DNA from: Sinonovacula constricta
Lineage: Eukaryota > Mollusca > Bivalvia > Cardiida > Solecurtidae
Assembly: GCA_007844125.1 (NCBI GenBank)
Contig: CM017563.1
Span: 36,575,837-36,639,836 of the forward strand
Direction of reading: 5' to 3'
DNA: 64,000 nucleotides
A model generated the notes under the pieces. The model did not search any database and was not told where the DNA came from. It was given only the letters and a program-made list of their open reading frames with translations. Made by a program: the position numbers and the translations under genes. Each line of letters opens with the position of its first letter. Within the stretch, counting starts at the first letter, position 1. Shown here one piece after another: positions 62,605 through 64,000 of this stretch.

Positions 62605-62950
62605 AGACATATGGCATGGCGCTGGCATACCAGACATATAGTGGCATGGCGATGGCATTATAGACATATAGTGGCGTGGCGCTGGCATTATAGACATATA
62701 GTGGCATGATCTGGCAAACTAGACATATAGTGGCTTGGCGCTGGCATTATAGACATATAGTGGCATGACCTGGCAAACTAGACATATAGTGGCATATCGC
62801 TGGCATTATAGACATATAGTGGGATGGCGCTGGCATTTTAGACATATAGTGGCATAGCGCTGGCATTATAGACATAGAGTGGCATGACGATGGCATACTA
62901 GACATAAAGTGGCATGGCGCTGGCACTATAGACATACAGTGGCATGGCAT
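62605..62950. repeat. Minisatellite with 30-bp unit, about 12 copies
   Basis: The unit reads GACATATAGTGGCATGGCG followed by CTGGCATTATA. Two units of a shorter variant (GGCATGATCTGGCAAACTA and GGCATGACCTGGCAAACTA) alternate with full-length units. A half-unit echo, CATACAGTGGAATTGTTGGC, lies at 63096. Because the unit is a multiple of three, two minus ORFs stay open through it; they are periodic artefacts unless transcription is shown. Confidence 0.95.
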
Positions 62951-62954
62951 GAAA

Positions 62955-64000
62955 GTCAGTTCCCTGCAGTCGATATCTACCTCATGGCTTAACGTATTGT
63001 GCTACCTAGTTTGAATAACATGCATAACTCAGGGCTTTTGAACCAAAAGCACTGTTGTATAACTTTTATCCAAAGACTCAAAAACCCTTGAAACATACAG
63101 TGGAATTGTTGGCATGAAAGAGAGACAGTACAGTAACACATAAACAAGTTATTGTACATTTGCCGATACGTTCATCTTTTCATATTCGTTTATATAACTA
63201 TATTCGTTAAATCTAATTAACAAAATGATTTAAAACGAACTCTATTTTCTAGAAATTATATATTAGATTAAAAGTTTTATATGACTCTTATTTCTTGGGT
63301 ACTTCCAGTAAGTATGTTATTTTGTCATTCCTTTAGAGTTTGAAGAAAATAAACTCCATATACGAAATTTAATTGAGTAGATATTACAAAAATAGAATTT
63401 TTTAAAACTTTTTCCTGCTTGCTTTGTGAATAAAACATTAGATTGAAGGCCGGAATGCCTCGATTTTGATTTTTGTGGTTTATTTGAAGTCTTAACTTTT
63501 TATTGCTTGTTATGCGATTGCCTGGGCGTAGACAGAAAATTAGCTCTAGATGTGATAGCATGTCAGGCCTTCGTAAGATACTTTACCGGAAATGCAGCAC
63601 TTTGTTGTGAATGCCCTTTTCAGGTTTGCTCTTGTTGTAATGTCTAGTTGTACTCTTAAAGTTACCATTAAAGCTACTAACGAATACAATTGCCTTGGTG
63701 ATATTTCTTTTATCTTTGTTCACATCACCTTATTCTGTGTTTTATAAAGCACCAAATTTTAAATGCGTTTAATAATGTACGTGTTCTGTTAAGTTTAATG
63801 TGTTTTAATAACTGCTTACATGTAACTTGCTTAAGAAGCGCGAAATTAAAGCCTCCAGAAAAAAAACCCAGATTAACTTCGATGTAGCGTACCTATAGAT
63901 AATTGTAAAAATTGTATTGTAAAATCTGTATAAATGTACACGTTTATTTGCTTTTGTTTTTTAGGAAAGATCAATGTCACATTCGTTTTCTTTTAGCTTT
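62955..64000. other. Intergenic, no recognised gene
   Basis: AT-rich; the minus ORF 63325-63561 (78 codons) is not recognised. No terminal feature is visible at the window edge. Confidence 0.35.

Noticed and set aside
62605..62950. CRISPR-like array
   Set aside because: Contiguous 30-bp units without unique spacers in a eukaryotic context; a minisatellite.

Overview
The window reads as AT-rich nuclear DNA of a bivalve-like mollusc, not a microbial locus. The evidence is the absence of dense ORFs, long dinucleotide and trinucleotide microsatellites, several tRNA-derived SINEs (one with a GTGTCAGTATAATG-type body that I associate with bivalve SINEs), and decayed animal transposons (mariner, a pogo/Tigger-like end, a LINE RNase H, Crypton-type tyrosine recombinases). 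The species cannot be named. I found no intact, confidently identifiable protein-coding gene and no functional RNA gene. Most long ORFs are translated microsatellites or repeat sequence.

Layout. (1) Positions 1 to about 25.6 kb are a mosaic of old, diverged duplications. Blocks of about 1-4 kb recur near 2.0-5.7, 7.9-9.5, 11.8-13.75, 14.2-15.55, 16.4-19.0, 19.9-23.1 and perhaps 25.1-25.6 kb, carrying the same anchors in recognisable order. One SINE sits in one block copy (18.07-18.31 kb) and is absent from its paralogue near 22.17 kb. A separate pair (0.79-1.56 and 10.24-11.25 kb) and a five-copy interspersed repeat overlay this. A mariner pseudogene abuts a pogo-like terminal repeat at 6.7-7.5 kb. 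(2) 25.6-35 kb is mostly featureless, with a possible promoter/first exon near 26.4-26.6 kb, a decayed LINE RNase H at 32.0-32.5 kb, a run of 21 C, and two degenerate TACGA-type arrays. (3) 35.3-36.5 kb and 40.2-42.9 kb hold two decayed Crypton-type (DUF3504) tyrosine-recombinase elements in opposite orientation. (4) 36.9-64 kb contains microsatellites, SINE fragments, a tandem duplication at 52.8-53.1 kb, an unassigned 146-codon ORF at 61.74 kb and a 30-bp minisatellite at 62.6-62.95 kb.

The most interesting observation is the tyrosine-recombinase system. Both recombinase remnants are followed by a hairpin of about 142-148 nt with similar centres and flanks (ATAAAAAGAAT before, CTCTATAT after). 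One copy starts at the perfect palindrome GTATTACACTAGTGTAATAC. Two short non-coding copies (27.86-28.05 and 54.64-54.92 kb) share that palindrome core and the hairpin-proximal sequence, as expected of MITE-like derivatives. I infer a mobile family whose tyrosine recombinase may act on a palindromic left end and a foldback right end. The shared sequence is visible; the mechanism is a hypothesis.
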